Positions 6,275-13,647 of a stretch of 17,571 nt of DNA are shown here, piece by piece. The stretch is from Thiobacillus sp. UBA2597. Lineage in GTDB: Bacteria > Pseudomonadota > Gammaproteobacteria > Burkholderiales > Thiobacillaceae. The position numbers and the translations under genes are program-made. The DNA lies in the NCBI GenBank assembly GCA_002339725.1, contig DDKN01000045.1:1-17571 (forward strand), written 5' to 3'. The notes under the pieces were generated by a model. It was not told the origin of the DNA. It searched no databases and saw only the letters and a list, made by a program, of their open reading frames with translations. Position 1 is the stretch's first letter. Every line of letters begins with the position of its first letter.

Positions 6275-7690
6275 TCAGAGCGCGCCGGCGCCAAGCAGGG
6301 CTTCCAGCTGGAGCCGGCTGGCGGTATAGTCCTCCTTGTCCAGAAAATCCTGGGCCAGAAAGGCTTCCATCCTGGGATAGAGCGCGATCGCCTCGTCCAG
6401 TTGCGGGTCGTTGCCGCGCACGTAGGCCCCGATGGTGATCAAGTCCCGGCTGCGCTGATAGCGGGCATAGAGCCCCTTGAACCGGCGCACGAGGTCCAAC
6501 TCGCTGCGGCTCAACAGCTCGGTCGCCACACGCGAGATCGAGGCCTCGATGTCGATCGCCGGGTAGTGGCCCTGATCGGCCAACTGGCGCGACAACACGA
6601 TGTGGCCATCGAGGATCGCGCGCGCGGCATCGGCGATCGGGTCCTGCTGATCATCCCCTTCGGTCAGCACCGTGTAGAAGGCCGTGATCGAACCGGCGCC
6701 ATCGTGGCTGTTGCCGGCCCGCTCGACCAATTGCGGCAGTTTGGCGAAGACCGAGGGCGGGTAGCCCTTGGTCGCCGGCGGCTCGCCCACCGCCAGGGCG
6801 ATCTCACGCTGGGCCTGGGCATAGCGGGTGAGCGAATCCATGATCAGCAGCACATGCTGGCCCTGGTCACGAAAATACTCGGCCACCGCCGTGGCATAGG
6901 CCGCGCCATGCAGCCGCAAAAGCGGCGGCGCGTCGGCCGGCGAGGCCACCACGACCGAACGGCGCAGGCCCGTCTCGCCCAAAATGTTCTCGATGAATTC
7001 CTTGACCTCGCGCCCGCGTTCGCCGATCAGGCCGACCACCACGACATCGGCCGAGGTATAGCGCGCCATCATCCCCAGCAGCATGGACTTGCCGACGCCG
7101 CTGCCGGCGAACAGGCCCATGCGCTGGCCGCGCCCCACGGTGAGCAGGGCATTGATGGCGCGCACGCCGACGTCGAGCACGTCCCGGATCGGCTCGCGCT
7201 CCATGGGGTTGACCGGACGGCTGTAGAGTGGCCCCTGGCGCTGGGTCACGATCGGACCGAGCCGGTCGAGCGGCCGCCCGGCACCGTCGATCACGCGCCC
7301 GAGCAGCTCCGGCCCGACTGCAACCTGGCGAATCCGGTCTTCATTGCGCCGGCGGTGATGGAAGGGTTGATACAGCCGAGGCGGCTCGTTCAGGCAGACG
7401 GCGCAGGGCTGGACCAAAGCCCCCGGCATCAGGCCGTAGACGTCGGTTGCCGGCATCAGGAACAGGCGCTCACCGGAGAAGCCCACCACCTCGGCTTCGA
7501 CTTGGGTGCCGCCGGGCATGGACACCTGGCAGCTCACCCCGGTGGCGAGCTTGAGCCCGACCGCCTCCATGACCAGGCCGGCAACCCGGGTCAAACGACC
7601 GCTGACATGCCATGGCCGGGCCAGACTGACGGCCTCGCGGCAATGGCGCAGATGGGTCTTGAGCGCGGCGGCCCGGCTTATTTCAGCCAC
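6275..7690 (-). CDS. fliI: Flagellum-specific export ATPase FliI
   Basis: Hexameric ATPase, related to the F1 beta subunit, that energises export of flagellar proteins through the type III apparatus. In a 471-residue product, Walker A is AGSGVGKS (195-202) and Walker B is VLLIMDS (280-286). The type III ATPase segment KGYPPSVF and the 'GLIGERGREV' motif are also present. A linker with RRNEDR before ELLGRVIDG is also known in other betaproteobacterial FliI. The start is uncertain: the frame stays open to 7819, but that extension lies inside fliH and is not family-like. I chose GTG at 7690, which overlaps the fliH end by 13 bases and gives a normal length. No clear ribosome binding site was seen, so coupling to fliH is likely. 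Confidence 0.95.
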   Translation of the reverse strand: MAEISRAAALKTHLRHCREAVSLARPWHVSGRLTRVAGLVMEAVGLKLATGVSCQVSMPGGTQVEAEVVGFSGERLFLMPATDVYGLMPGALVQPCAVCLNEPPRLYQPFHHRRRNEDRIRQVAVGPELLGRVIDGAGRPLDRLGPIVTQRQGPLYSRPVNPMEREPIRDVLDVGVRAINALLTVGRGQRMGLFAGSGVGKSMLLGMMARYTSADVVVVGLIGERGREVKEFIENILGETGLRRSVVVASPADAPPLLRLHGAAYATAVAEYFRDQGQHVLLIMDSLTRYAQAQREIALAVGEPPATKGYPPSVFAKLPQLVERAGNSHDGAGSITAFYTVLTEGDDQQDPIADAARAILDGHIVLSRQLADQGHYPAIDIEASISRVATELLSRSELDLVRRFKGLYARYQRSRDLITIGAYVRGNDPQLDEAIALYPRMEAFLAQDFLDKEDYTASRLQLEALLGAGAL

Positions 7691-8310
7691 TCCGGCTTCG
7701 CCCCCAGGGCCGTCACCACCTCGTGCCAGCGCGTTGCCAGACTGGCGTCGAGTTCGCCCTGCATGCTCTCGATGCGAAACCCGCCGGGCTGCATGGCAGC
7801 ATCCTCGACCACGCGCCAATTGAGGTGGCCATGCTCATGCGCGAGCCACTCCTTGACCAGCGGGGCATCGGTCGGATGGACGATGAGCTTGGGATGACCA
7901 CTCAAGCTGGGCAGATGCGCCAGCGCCGCGCGCACCGTCTCCAGCATCAATTCCGGCTTGGCCTGAAAGACGGCGCCAACCACCTGCTGGGCGATGGCGA
8001 GCGCCAGCTGCAACACTTCCTCTGCCAGCTCATGATCCTGCGCCAGTTTTTCCTGGCTCAGGGCGGTGAACAGGGCGCGCGCCTGCTGGCTGAAAGCCTC
8101 GCCCGCACGCCGCCCTTCGGCCTGACCCAGCTGATAGCCCTCCTGCCAGGCCTCCTGATGGATGCGCTCGACCTCTTCCGCCGTCGGCAGGCGCACCTCC
8201 TCGGCCGCCTCGGGCTCGCCGGCCGCCTTCTTGTCCTGGCCTTCAAACACCCCCAGCTCCCAGCGCTGGTAGGCCGTGAGATCCTCTTTCGGAATGATGC
8301 GGGATGACAT
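7678..8310 (-). CDS. fliH: Flagellar export regulator FliH
   Basis: Peripheral stalk-like protein that binds FliI and anchors it to the export gate and C-ring. It has 210 residues. The start MSSRIIPKEDLTAYQRWE is typical of FliH in this bacterial group. Near residues 58-70 there is a run of glycines every four residues (Gly58, 62, 66, 70), the GxxxG repeat helix known in FliH. A long Glu/Gln-rich helix follows, then the conserved C-terminal domain (QPGGFRIES). It lies between fliG (18-bp gap) and fliI (overlap), its normal place. Sequence conservation is low in the family, so the call leans on context plus these features. Confidence 0.93.
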   Translation of the reverse strand: MSSRIIPKEDLTAYQRWELGVFEGQDKKAAGEPEAAEEVRLPTAEEVERIHQEAWQEGYQLGQAEGRRAGEAFSQQARALFTALSQEKLAQDHELAEEVLQLALAIAQQVVGAVFQAKPELMLETVRAALAHLPSLSGHPKLIVHPTDAPLVKEWLAHEHGHLNWRVVEDAAMQPGGFRIESMQGELDASLATRWHEVVTALGAKPEWLK

Positions 8311-8328
8311 GAGGGTTCGGTCCGGGGC

Positions 8329-9327
8329 TTATTCGATCAGGCTTTCCTCGCCGCCCTTGCCACCCAGCACGATCTGGCCTTCGTCGGCCAGGCGGCGCAC
8401 GATCTTGAGGATTTCCTTCTGCTCCGATTCCACCTCGGACAGGCGCACCGGGCCCTTGGCCTCGAGATCCTCCTTGAGCGCCTCGGCGGCCCGGCTCGAC
8501 ATGTTCTTGAAGATTTTTTCCTTGAGTTCCTGGTTGGTGCCCTTGAGGGCGACGATCAGGCTCTCCGACTGGACCTCGCGCAGCAAAAGCTGGATGGCGC
8601 GGTCGTCCAGGTCAAGCAGGTTGTCGAAGGTGAACATCTTGTCCTGGATGGCCTGGGCCAGTTCCGGATCCTGCTCGCGGATGCTGGCCAGCACCGAGGC
8701 CTCCTGGGTGCCGCCCATGTAGTTGAGGATGTCGGCCGCGGCCTGGACGCCACCGACCGAGCTCTTTTTGGTCCGGTCGCTGCCGGACAACAGCTGCGAC
8801 AGGACATCGTTCAGCTCGCGCAGGGCCACCGGCTGCACGCCTTCCAGGGTGGCGATGCGCATCATCACGTCGTTGCGCAGACGCTCGACGAAATACTGCA
8901 TCACCTCGCTGGCATGGTCGCGGTCCAGGTGCACCAGGATGGTGGCGATGATCTGCGGGTGCTCGTTGCGGATCATCTCGGCCACCGAGGCGGCATCCAT
9001 CCACTTCAGCCCCTCGATGCCGGTGTTGTCCTGCCCTTGCAAAATGCGTTCGATGATGTGGGTCGCCTTGTCGTCACCCAAGGCCTTGCGCAGCACGGTG
9101 CGCAGGTATTCGTCGGAATCGGCCAGGCTGACCCGCCCCACCGTTTCCATGCGGAAGTCTTCCAGGACCTTTTCGATCTCCTCGCGCCCGACATTGGCCA
9201 GTTTGGCCATGTGCGCGCCGAGCTTCTGCACCTCGCGCGGCCCCAGGTGCTTGAACACCTCCGAGGCCTCTTCGTGGCCCAGGGACAGCATCAGGATGGC
9301 ACTTCGGTGCAGGCCTTCTTCGCTCAT
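8329..9327 (-). CDS. fliG: Flagellar motor switch protein FliG
   Basis: C-ring rotor protein that interacts with the stator to make torque and binds FliF at the MS ring. It has 332 residues from the chosen ATG, giving MSEEGLHRSAILMLSLG, a typical FliG start. This ATG overlaps the fliF stop (ATGA); another ATG 15 bases upstream is possible. The middle domain has the EHPQ motif (122-125) and the hinge MFTF (231-234). The C-terminal torque helix keeps the key charges by alignment to enteric FliG: Arg279, Glu286, Asp287 and Arg295. All three domains are complete. Confidence 0.97.
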   Translation of the reverse strand: MSEEGLHRSAILMLSLGHEEASEVFKHLGPREVQKLGAHMAKLANVGREEIEKVLEDFRMETVGRVSLADSDEYLRTVLRKALGDDKATHIIERILQGQDNTGIEGLKWMDAASVAEMIRNEHPQIIATILVHLDRDHASEVMQYFVERLRNDVMMRIATLEGVQPVALRELNDVLSQLLSGSDRTKKSSVGGVQAAADILNYMGGTQEASVLASIREQDPELAQAIQDKMFTFDNLLDLDDRAIQLLLREVQSESLIVALKGTNQELKEKIFKNMSSRAAEALKEDLEAKGPVRLSEVESEQKEILKIVRRLADEGQIVLGGKGGEESLIE

Positions 9328-10964
9328 TCCTTGGCCATCCATTCCTTGATGATGTCGGCCGCCGCCTTGGGATTCTGCTTGGCGAATTCGCGCACCGAGG
9401 CCAGATGGGCGTCATAGCCTGCCAGTTCCTTCTCGGCCAACTTGGCTTCGAAGGCGGCCAGCAAATCGGCCTCCTGGCCACCGGCCGCTTCCAGCGCCGG
9501 TTTCTTGGCGGTCTCCTTCATCCAGTCCTTGAGCAGTGGTCGCAATACCCCGAACACCAGATAGAAGGCCAGGCCGATCACCAGCAGATTCTTCAGGGCC
9601 TCCTTGGCGAAGGCCACGTTGCTCGGATCCTTCCAAAGCGGAATCTCCACCGGCTCGATCTTGGTTTCGGTGAACGCGGCATTGACCACGTTGACGGTAT
9701 CGCCCCGCTCCTGGTTGAAGCCCATCGCCTCCCGCACCAGATTGGTGACCTGCTGCATTTCCTCTGGCGCCAGGGGTTTGCCGGCCTGACCGGGCTGCTG
9801 GCGGTAATTCACCACGACCGCCACCGACAGGCGCTTGATTCGGCCCAAAGGCTCCTTGACATGGCGGATTGTGCGATCGAGCTCGAAATTGATGGTGTTT
9901 TCCTCGCGGCGCGACCCGGTGCCGGCCTGCTGGCCCTGCCCGGTTGCCGCGCCGGCATTGGCGCCGGGCGGTGCGGTCAGCGGCGCCGCCGCCGGCCCCG
10001 GCGGCTGATTGGTCAGGGCGCCGGGGATGCCCGCGGCCTGGCCACCATCGCCATTCACGCTCTGCACCGACTGCCGGCTGCGGACGGCCTGCTGTTCCGG
10101 CACCGGGTTGGGCCGGTAGCTCTCGCTGGTCGACTCGGCCTCGGAAAAATCGAGGTCGGCCCGCACCTCGGCCCGCACGTTCCCCTCGCCGACGATGGGC
10201 GACACGATGGATTCGACCCGTTTGGCATAGTAGGCCTCGATCTCGCGCAGATAGTCGAGCTGATTCGCGTTCAGCCCCTTGAGACTGCTGGCCTCGCTCT
10301 TGGCGGTGAGCAGCCGGCCGGCCTGGTCGACCACGGTGACGTTGTCCGCGGTCAATTCCGGCACGCTGCTGGAAACCATGTGCACGATGGCGTTGACCTG
10401 GGCGACGTCGAGCACCCGACCGGGATAGAGGCTGACCAGGACCGAAGCCGACGGGGCCTGCTTGTCGCGTATGAAGACCGAAGGCTTGGGAATGGCCAGG
10501 TGCACCCGGGCCGACTCGACCGGCGCGAGCGACTGGATGGTGCGCGACAGCTCGCCCTCCAGGGCGCGCTGGTAGTTGACCTGCTCCTGGAACTGGGTCA
10601 TGCCGAGCTTGGCATTGTCCATCAGTTCGAAACCCACCGCGCCCCCGCGTGGCAGCCCTTGCGAGGCCAGGCGAAAGCGCAGATCGTAGACCTGCTCGGC
10701 CGGCACCAGAATGGCGCCGCTGCCCTCGGCCATTTTGTAAGGAATGTTCATTTGTTGCAGGGCAGTGACCACCGCGCCACCATCCCGCTCGGACAGGTTG
10801 GAGAACAGCACCCGGTAATCGGGCGTGCGCGCCCAGAGAAACAGCCCCACCACCAACGCAATCGCCGCGGCCAGGCTGACCAGGATGGCGAATTTTCGGG
10901 TGTTGGGAAGCTCGTTGAAGCGCTGGGCGAGGTTGCTGAACGACTGCTCAGGCGTGGCGGCCAT
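9324..10964 (-). CDS. fliF: Flagellar MS-ring protein FliF
   Basis: Forms the membrane-embedded MS ring on which the flagellum is built. It has 546 residues, the usual size. The N-terminal membrane helix (about 25-45) is followed by the ring-building motifs of the YscJ/FliF family. A low-complexity linker rich in Pro, Gly, Ala and Gln spans about 305-350. The second membrane helix lies at about 459-475. The last 25 residues (REFAKQNPKAAADIIKEW) are the FliG-binding tail. The gene starts six bases after fliE and overlaps fliG by four. It is complete and ordinary; the linker is variable in length across the family. Confidence 0.98.
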   Translation of the reverse strand: MAATPEQSFSNLAQRFNELPNTRKFAILVSLAAAIALVVGLFLWARTPDYRVLFSNLSERDGGAVVTALQQMNIPYKMAEGSGAILVPAEQVYDLRFRLASQGLPRGGAVGFELMDNAKLGMTQFQEQVNYQRALEGELSRTIQSLAPVESARVHLAIPKPSVFIRDKQAPSASVLVSLYPGRVLDVAQVNAIVHMVSSSVPELTADNVTVVDQAGRLLTAKSEASSLKGLNANQLDYLREIEAYYAKRVESIVSPIVGEGNVRAEVRADLDFSEAESTSESYRPNPVPEQQAVRSRQSVQSVNGDGGQAAGIPGALTNQPPGPAAAPLTAPPGANAGAATGQGQQAGTGSRREENTINFELDRTIRHVKEPLGRIKRLSVAVVVNYRQQPGQAGKPLAPEEMQQVTNLVREAMGFNQERGDTVNVVNAAFTETKIEPVEIPLWKDPSNVAFAKEALKNLLVIGLAFYLVFGVLRPLLKDWMKETAKKPALEAAGGQEADLLAAFEAKLAEKELAGYDAHLASVREFAKQNPKAAADIIKEWMAKE

Positions 10965-10970
10965 GCCTTA

Positions 10971-11285
10971 TCAGACCTGCATATTCATGATTTCCTGGTA
11001 GGCGGAAACCAGTTTGTTGCGCACCTGAACCATGGTCTGGAAGGAAACGCTGGCCTTTTGCAGGGAGAGCACGACATCTTGCAGGTTGACGTTGGGGTCG
11101 CCCAACTCGAATTGCTGGGTCAATTGCCTGGCCTCCTGCTGGGCGCTGCTGACCTGGTCCAGCGCCGCCTTGAGCAATACCGAGAAATCCTGGCCGCCGG
11201 CCTCGGTCGCCGTCGGCGACTGCCCCGCCTGGGCGGCGACCGCCCGCAGCTGGCTGACCATTTGTTCGATGCCCGGATTGTTCAT
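10971..11285 (-). CDS. fliE: Flagellar hook-basal body protein FliE
   Basis: Small adaptor that links the MS ring to the rod; it is among the first proteins exported. It has 104 residues from the chosen ATG, giving MNNPGIEQMVSQLRA. The C-terminal half carries the conserved VRNKLVSAYQEIMNM. The frame allows a start 24 bases further upstream, but the ATG at 11285 is preceded by GGAGGTGGAG and matches the family start. It leads the fliEFGHI run and follows the fleSR-like genes after a 64-bp gap. Confidence 0.96.
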   Translation of the reverse strand: MNNPGIEQMVSQLRAVAAQAGQSPTATEAGGQDFSVLLKAALDQVSSAQQEARQLTQQFELGDPNVNLQDVVLSLQKASVSFQTMVQVRNKLVSAYQEIMNMQV

Positions 11286-11307
11286 CGCTCCACCTCCATC
11301 AGGCGCC

Positions 11308-11313
11308 ATTATA
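11308..11313 (-). promoter_or_regulatory. Perfect TATAAT -10 element upstream of fliE
   Basis: On the - strand a TATAAT hexamer lies 22 bp before the fliE start, in the 64-bp gap after the fleR-like gene. It stands out in such GC-rich DNA. No good -35 box is seen at 16-18 bp spacing, and no sigma-54 -24/-12 pair with correct spacing is found in the gap. It may be a sigma-70 promoter helped by an activator, or a chance match. Confidence 0.4.
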
Positions 11314-11349
11314 GGAGGCTATCCCTGACTTCATCCAGCATTTTAGACG

Positions 11350-12669
11350 CTAGCCGTCGTCGCCGGCTTCGGCCCTGTAGCGCTGCAGCTTGTAGCGCAG
11401 GGTGCGCTCGCTGATGCCCAGTTCCTCGGCCGTCTGCTTGCGCGAGCCGCCGCAGCGTTCCAGGGTCTGCAGGATCATCTCGCGCTCGACATCCTTGATC
11501 GCCCTGGCGCCCGCCTCGGCCGCCGGCCGGGGCACCGCACGCGGCAGCATCAGATGTTCCGGGCCGATCTCGTCGCCCGGCGCCAGGATCATGGCCCGCT
11601 GCACCACGTTGCCCAGCTCGCGAATGTTGCCGGGCCAGTCATAGCCGCTCAATTCGGCCTTGGCCGCGGCGTTGAAACGCATGTGGCCACGCCCGACGAT
11701 GCCGGCGAAGCGGGCCAGGAAGTGTTCGGCCAGGGGCAGGATGTCCTGGACCCGGCCGCGCAAGGGCGGAATCTCCAGGGGAAAGACATTGAGCCGGTAG
11801 TAAAGATCGTCCCGGAAGCGGCCCTGGCGCACCGCCTCCTCCAGATCCCGGTTGCTGGCGGCAATGACCCGCACGTCGAGCCGGATCGGACCGCGCCCCC
11901 CCACCCGCTCGGCCTCCCGTTCCTGCAACACCCGCAGGAGCTTGGCCTGCAAATGCAGGGGCAGTTCCGTGATCTCGTCGAGCAGCAGGGTGCCGCCCTG
12001 GGCCTGTTCGAACTTGCCGGCCTGGCTGGCGTTGGCCCCGGTGAAGGCCCCCTTCTCGTAGCCAAACAAGGTGGCCTCCAGCAGGTTTTCCGGGATGGCG
12101 GCGCAGTTGACCGCGACGAAGGGGCCCTTGGCCCGGTTCGAATGTCGATGCAGGAAGCGGGCATAGACCTCCTTGCCCACCCCGGACTCGCCGGTGAGCA
12201 GCACCGTGGCATCGGTTGCCGCCACCCGGCGCGCCAGATCGAGCACGACCCGGCTGGCCGGGTCTTCGGCGATCAGGGTCTCGCCCGCCGCGTCCTGGAC
12301 GGGGCGCAGGTAGCGCGCCACCACCGCCAGCAGCCGGTCCGGCTCGAAGGGCTTGGGCAGGTAATCAGCCGCGCCGTCGCGCATGGCCTCGACCGCCTTT
12401 TCAATCTGGCCGTAGGCCGTCATCAGGATCACCGGCAGCCCCGGGCTGGCGGCCTTGATCGCCCTGAGCAGACCATGACCGTCCATGCCGGGCATCTGCA
12501 CATCGGTCAGGACCAGGCCTGGGGTCACCCGGCGCAACTGGGCCAGGGCGGATTCGGCATCGGACGCCGTGTCGACCTGATAGCCCGCCAGATTCAAGGT
12601 GTCGCTCAGGGCCTCGAGCAGGGCCGCGTCGTCCTCGACCACCAGCAGCCTGGCTTGTCCCGCACTCAT
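11350..12669 (-). CDS. fleR: Sigma-54-dependent response regulator, FleR/FlrC type
   Basis: Two-component activator expected to switch on mid-stage flagellar genes with sigma-54. It has 439 residues in three domains. The receiver (about 6-120) has phospho-acceptor Asp56 in LTDVQMP and Lys106. The AAA+ domain has Walker A GESGVGKE (160-167), the sigma-54 contact loop GAFTGA (207-212) and Walker B LLLDE. The C-terminal Fis-type helix-turn-helix has the pattern KQTAEELGISERTLRYKLQ. It overlaps its kinase by four bases (ATGA). The position directly upstream of fliE supports FleR/FlrC over NtrC or other members. The alternative name flrC is equally valid. Confidence 0.93.
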   Translation of the reverse strand: MSAGQARLLVVEDDAALLEALSDTLNLAGYQVDTASDAESALAQLRRVTPGLVLTDVQMPGMDGHGLLRAIKAASPGLPVILMTAYGQIEKAVEAMRDGAADYLPKPFEPDRLLAVVARYLRPVQDAAGETLIAEDPASRVVLDLARRVAATDATVLLTGESGVGKEVYARFLHRHSNRAKGPFVAVNCAAIPENLLEATLFGYEKGAFTGANASQAGKFEQAQGGTLLLDEITELPLHLQAKLLRVLQEREAERVGGRGPIRLDVRVIAASNRDLEEAVRQGRFRDDLYYRLNVFPLEIPPLRGRVQDILPLAEHFLARFAGIVGRGHMRFNAAAKAELSGYDWPGNIRELGNVVQRAMILAPGDEIGPEHLMLPRAVPRPAAEAGARAIKDVEREMILQTLERCGGSRKQTAEELGISERTLRYKLQRYRAEAGDDG

Positions 12670-13508
12670 GCCGCGCCAGCCTCCTTGTACAGGGGTAAAA
12701 ACAGGGTGAAGACACTGCCCCGGCCGGGGCTGGACTCGACTTCCACCCAGCCGCCATAGGCATCCGCCGTCTGCTTGACGATGGCCAGACCCAAACCGCT
12801 GCCCTCGCCCCGGGTGGTGAAAAAGGGTTCGAACAACCGCGCCTTGTTCTGCTCCGCGATGCCCGGGCCCTCATCTTCCACCCGAAAGGCGACGAAAGGG
12901 CTGCCGTGGCTGTCGGCCCCCAAACGAATACAGCTCCCCACGGGGCTGGCCTGCAAGGCATTTTCCATCAGGTTGATCAGGGCCCCGAGCACCGCCGGCC
13001 GATCAACCCAGACCTGGAGCGGCGCGGCGGGCCTCTGCACCGCGAGCTTCACCCCCTGAACCGCGGCCTGCGGCTCGATCACCTGTTCCAGTTCCTCGAT
13101 CAGGCCCTGAACCGAAATGGCGGTCGGCTCGCCCTGCTGGCCTTTGACGAAGGCCAGCATGTCCTGGATCAGGCGTTCCAGATAGCGCAAACGGGACAGG
13201 GTCTTTTCCGCGAAACGGAGACGGTCGGCCTCGGCCAGGCCGGGCCGGGCCAAATGGCCGACATAGAGCAGGGCCGCCGCCAGGGGGGTGCGAAACTGAT
13301 GGGCCAGCTTGGCCGCCATCTCGCCCAAGGCCGAAAGGCGTTCGCGCCGCGCCAGTTCGCCATTGGCCGTCGCCAGTTCGGCCGACAGGCGGGCCACCTG
13401 GTTTTGCAGCTCTTCATAGGCCTCAGACAGCTTGGCGGAGGTCTCGCTGAACAGGGCGAAGGCCTCTTTCAGCTCTTCTGACGGGGTTTCCTCGGCTGGA
13501 ACAGGCAT
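12666..13508 (-). CDS. fleS: Soluble sensor histidine kinase, FleS/FlrB type
   Basis: Kinase expected to phosphorylate the adjacent FleR-like regulator. About 280 residues from ATG 13508; GTG 13535 would add nine, and neither has a clear ribosome binding site. There is no membrane segment. An N-terminal coiled coil (LFSETSAKLSEAYEELQNQ) runs straight into the HisKA domain, with phospho-His70 in KLAHQFRTP (His79 from the GTG). The ATPase domain has the N box (NLMENALQA), DEGPGI, FEPFFTTR and GSGLGLAIVK. I see no PAS domain, which many FleS/FlrB proteins have, so the signal it senses is unclear. It opens the - strand flagellar run, divergent from the chemoreceptor gene. Confidence 0.9.
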   Translation of the reverse strand: MPVPAEETPSEELKEAFALFSETSAKLSEAYEELQNQVARLSAELATANGELARRERLSALGEMAAKLAHQFRTPLAAALLYVGHLARPGLAEADRLRFAEKTLSRLRYLERLIQDMLAFVKGQQGEPTAISVQGLIEELEQVIEPQAAVQGVKLAVQRPAAPLQVWVDRPAVLGALINLMENALQASPVGSCIRLGADSHGSPFVAFRVEDEGPGIAEQNKARLFEPFFTTRGEGSGLGLAIVKQTADAYGGWVEVESSPGRGSVFTLFLPLYKEAGAA

Positions 13509-13535
13509 GCGGATCGCTGACGACAGGTTTCGCAC

Positions 13536-13541
13536 ATAATA
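13536..13541 (-). promoter_or_regulatory. -10-like TATTAT upstream of the fleS-like gene
   Basis: TATTAT (5 of 6 matches to TATAAT) on the - strand, in the divergent gap. If used, transcription would start near 13529 and favour ATG 13508 as the start codon, because GTG 13535 would lie upstream of the transcript start. No convincing -35 element was found. Confidence 0.25.
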
Positions 13542-13551
13542 TCAAAGTGAT

Positions 13552-13564
13552 GGCACACTTTGCC
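13552..13564. repeat. Short inverted repeat in the divergent fleS/MCP gap
   Basis: GGCACACTTTGCC reads GGCA-N5-TGCC on either strand, a 13-base imperfect palindrome centred about 50 bp upstream of the fleS-like start codon. It could be a regulator site for either gene. With only four base pairs per arm, chance is a real alternative. Confidence 0.2.
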
Positions 13565-13584
13565 CCTCAAGCCCTGGCTGTGAC

Positions 13585-13612
13585 TAAAGTTTTGCTGCTA
13601 GGCTACCGATTA
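13585..13612 (+). promoter_or_regulatory. Sigma-28 (FliA)-like promoter for the chemoreceptor gene
   Basis: A perfect TAAAGTTT (13585-13592) is followed after 12 bases by ACCGATTA (13605-13612), which matches GCCGATAA at 6 of 8 positions. The enteric flagellar consensus is TAAAGTTT-N11-GCCGATAA, so spacing is one base long. It lies about 35 bp upstream of the chemoreceptor start codon, in the right orientation. Chemoreceptor and che genes are typical late, sigma-28-dependent flagellar genes. Possible coverage of cheV-cheV-cheY from the same transcript is inferred. Confidence 0.7.
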
Positions 13613-13647
13613 AATTTCAAATAAACGCTGGCTGGAGACCCTTGCGC

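Noticed and set aside
6401..7897. 498-codon open frame on the + strand opposite fliI
   Set aside because: Shadow of fliI, which has intact Walker motifs and normal length.
10015..10053. Low-complexity Pro/Gly/Ala/Gln-coding tract inside fliF as a possible repeat or insertion
   Set aside because: It is the variable periplasmic linker of FliF; the frame is intact and no direct repeats flank it.
9405..11414. 669-codon open frame on the + strand opposite fliF and fliE
   Set aside because: Antisense shadow of complete, well-recognised fliF and fliE; no domain and no ribosome binding site support.
13551..13563. Sigma-54-like TGGCAC...TGC on the + strand upstream of the chemoreceptor
   Set aside because: GG and GC are separated by 8 bases rather than the required 10, so it should not be recognised by sigma-54.
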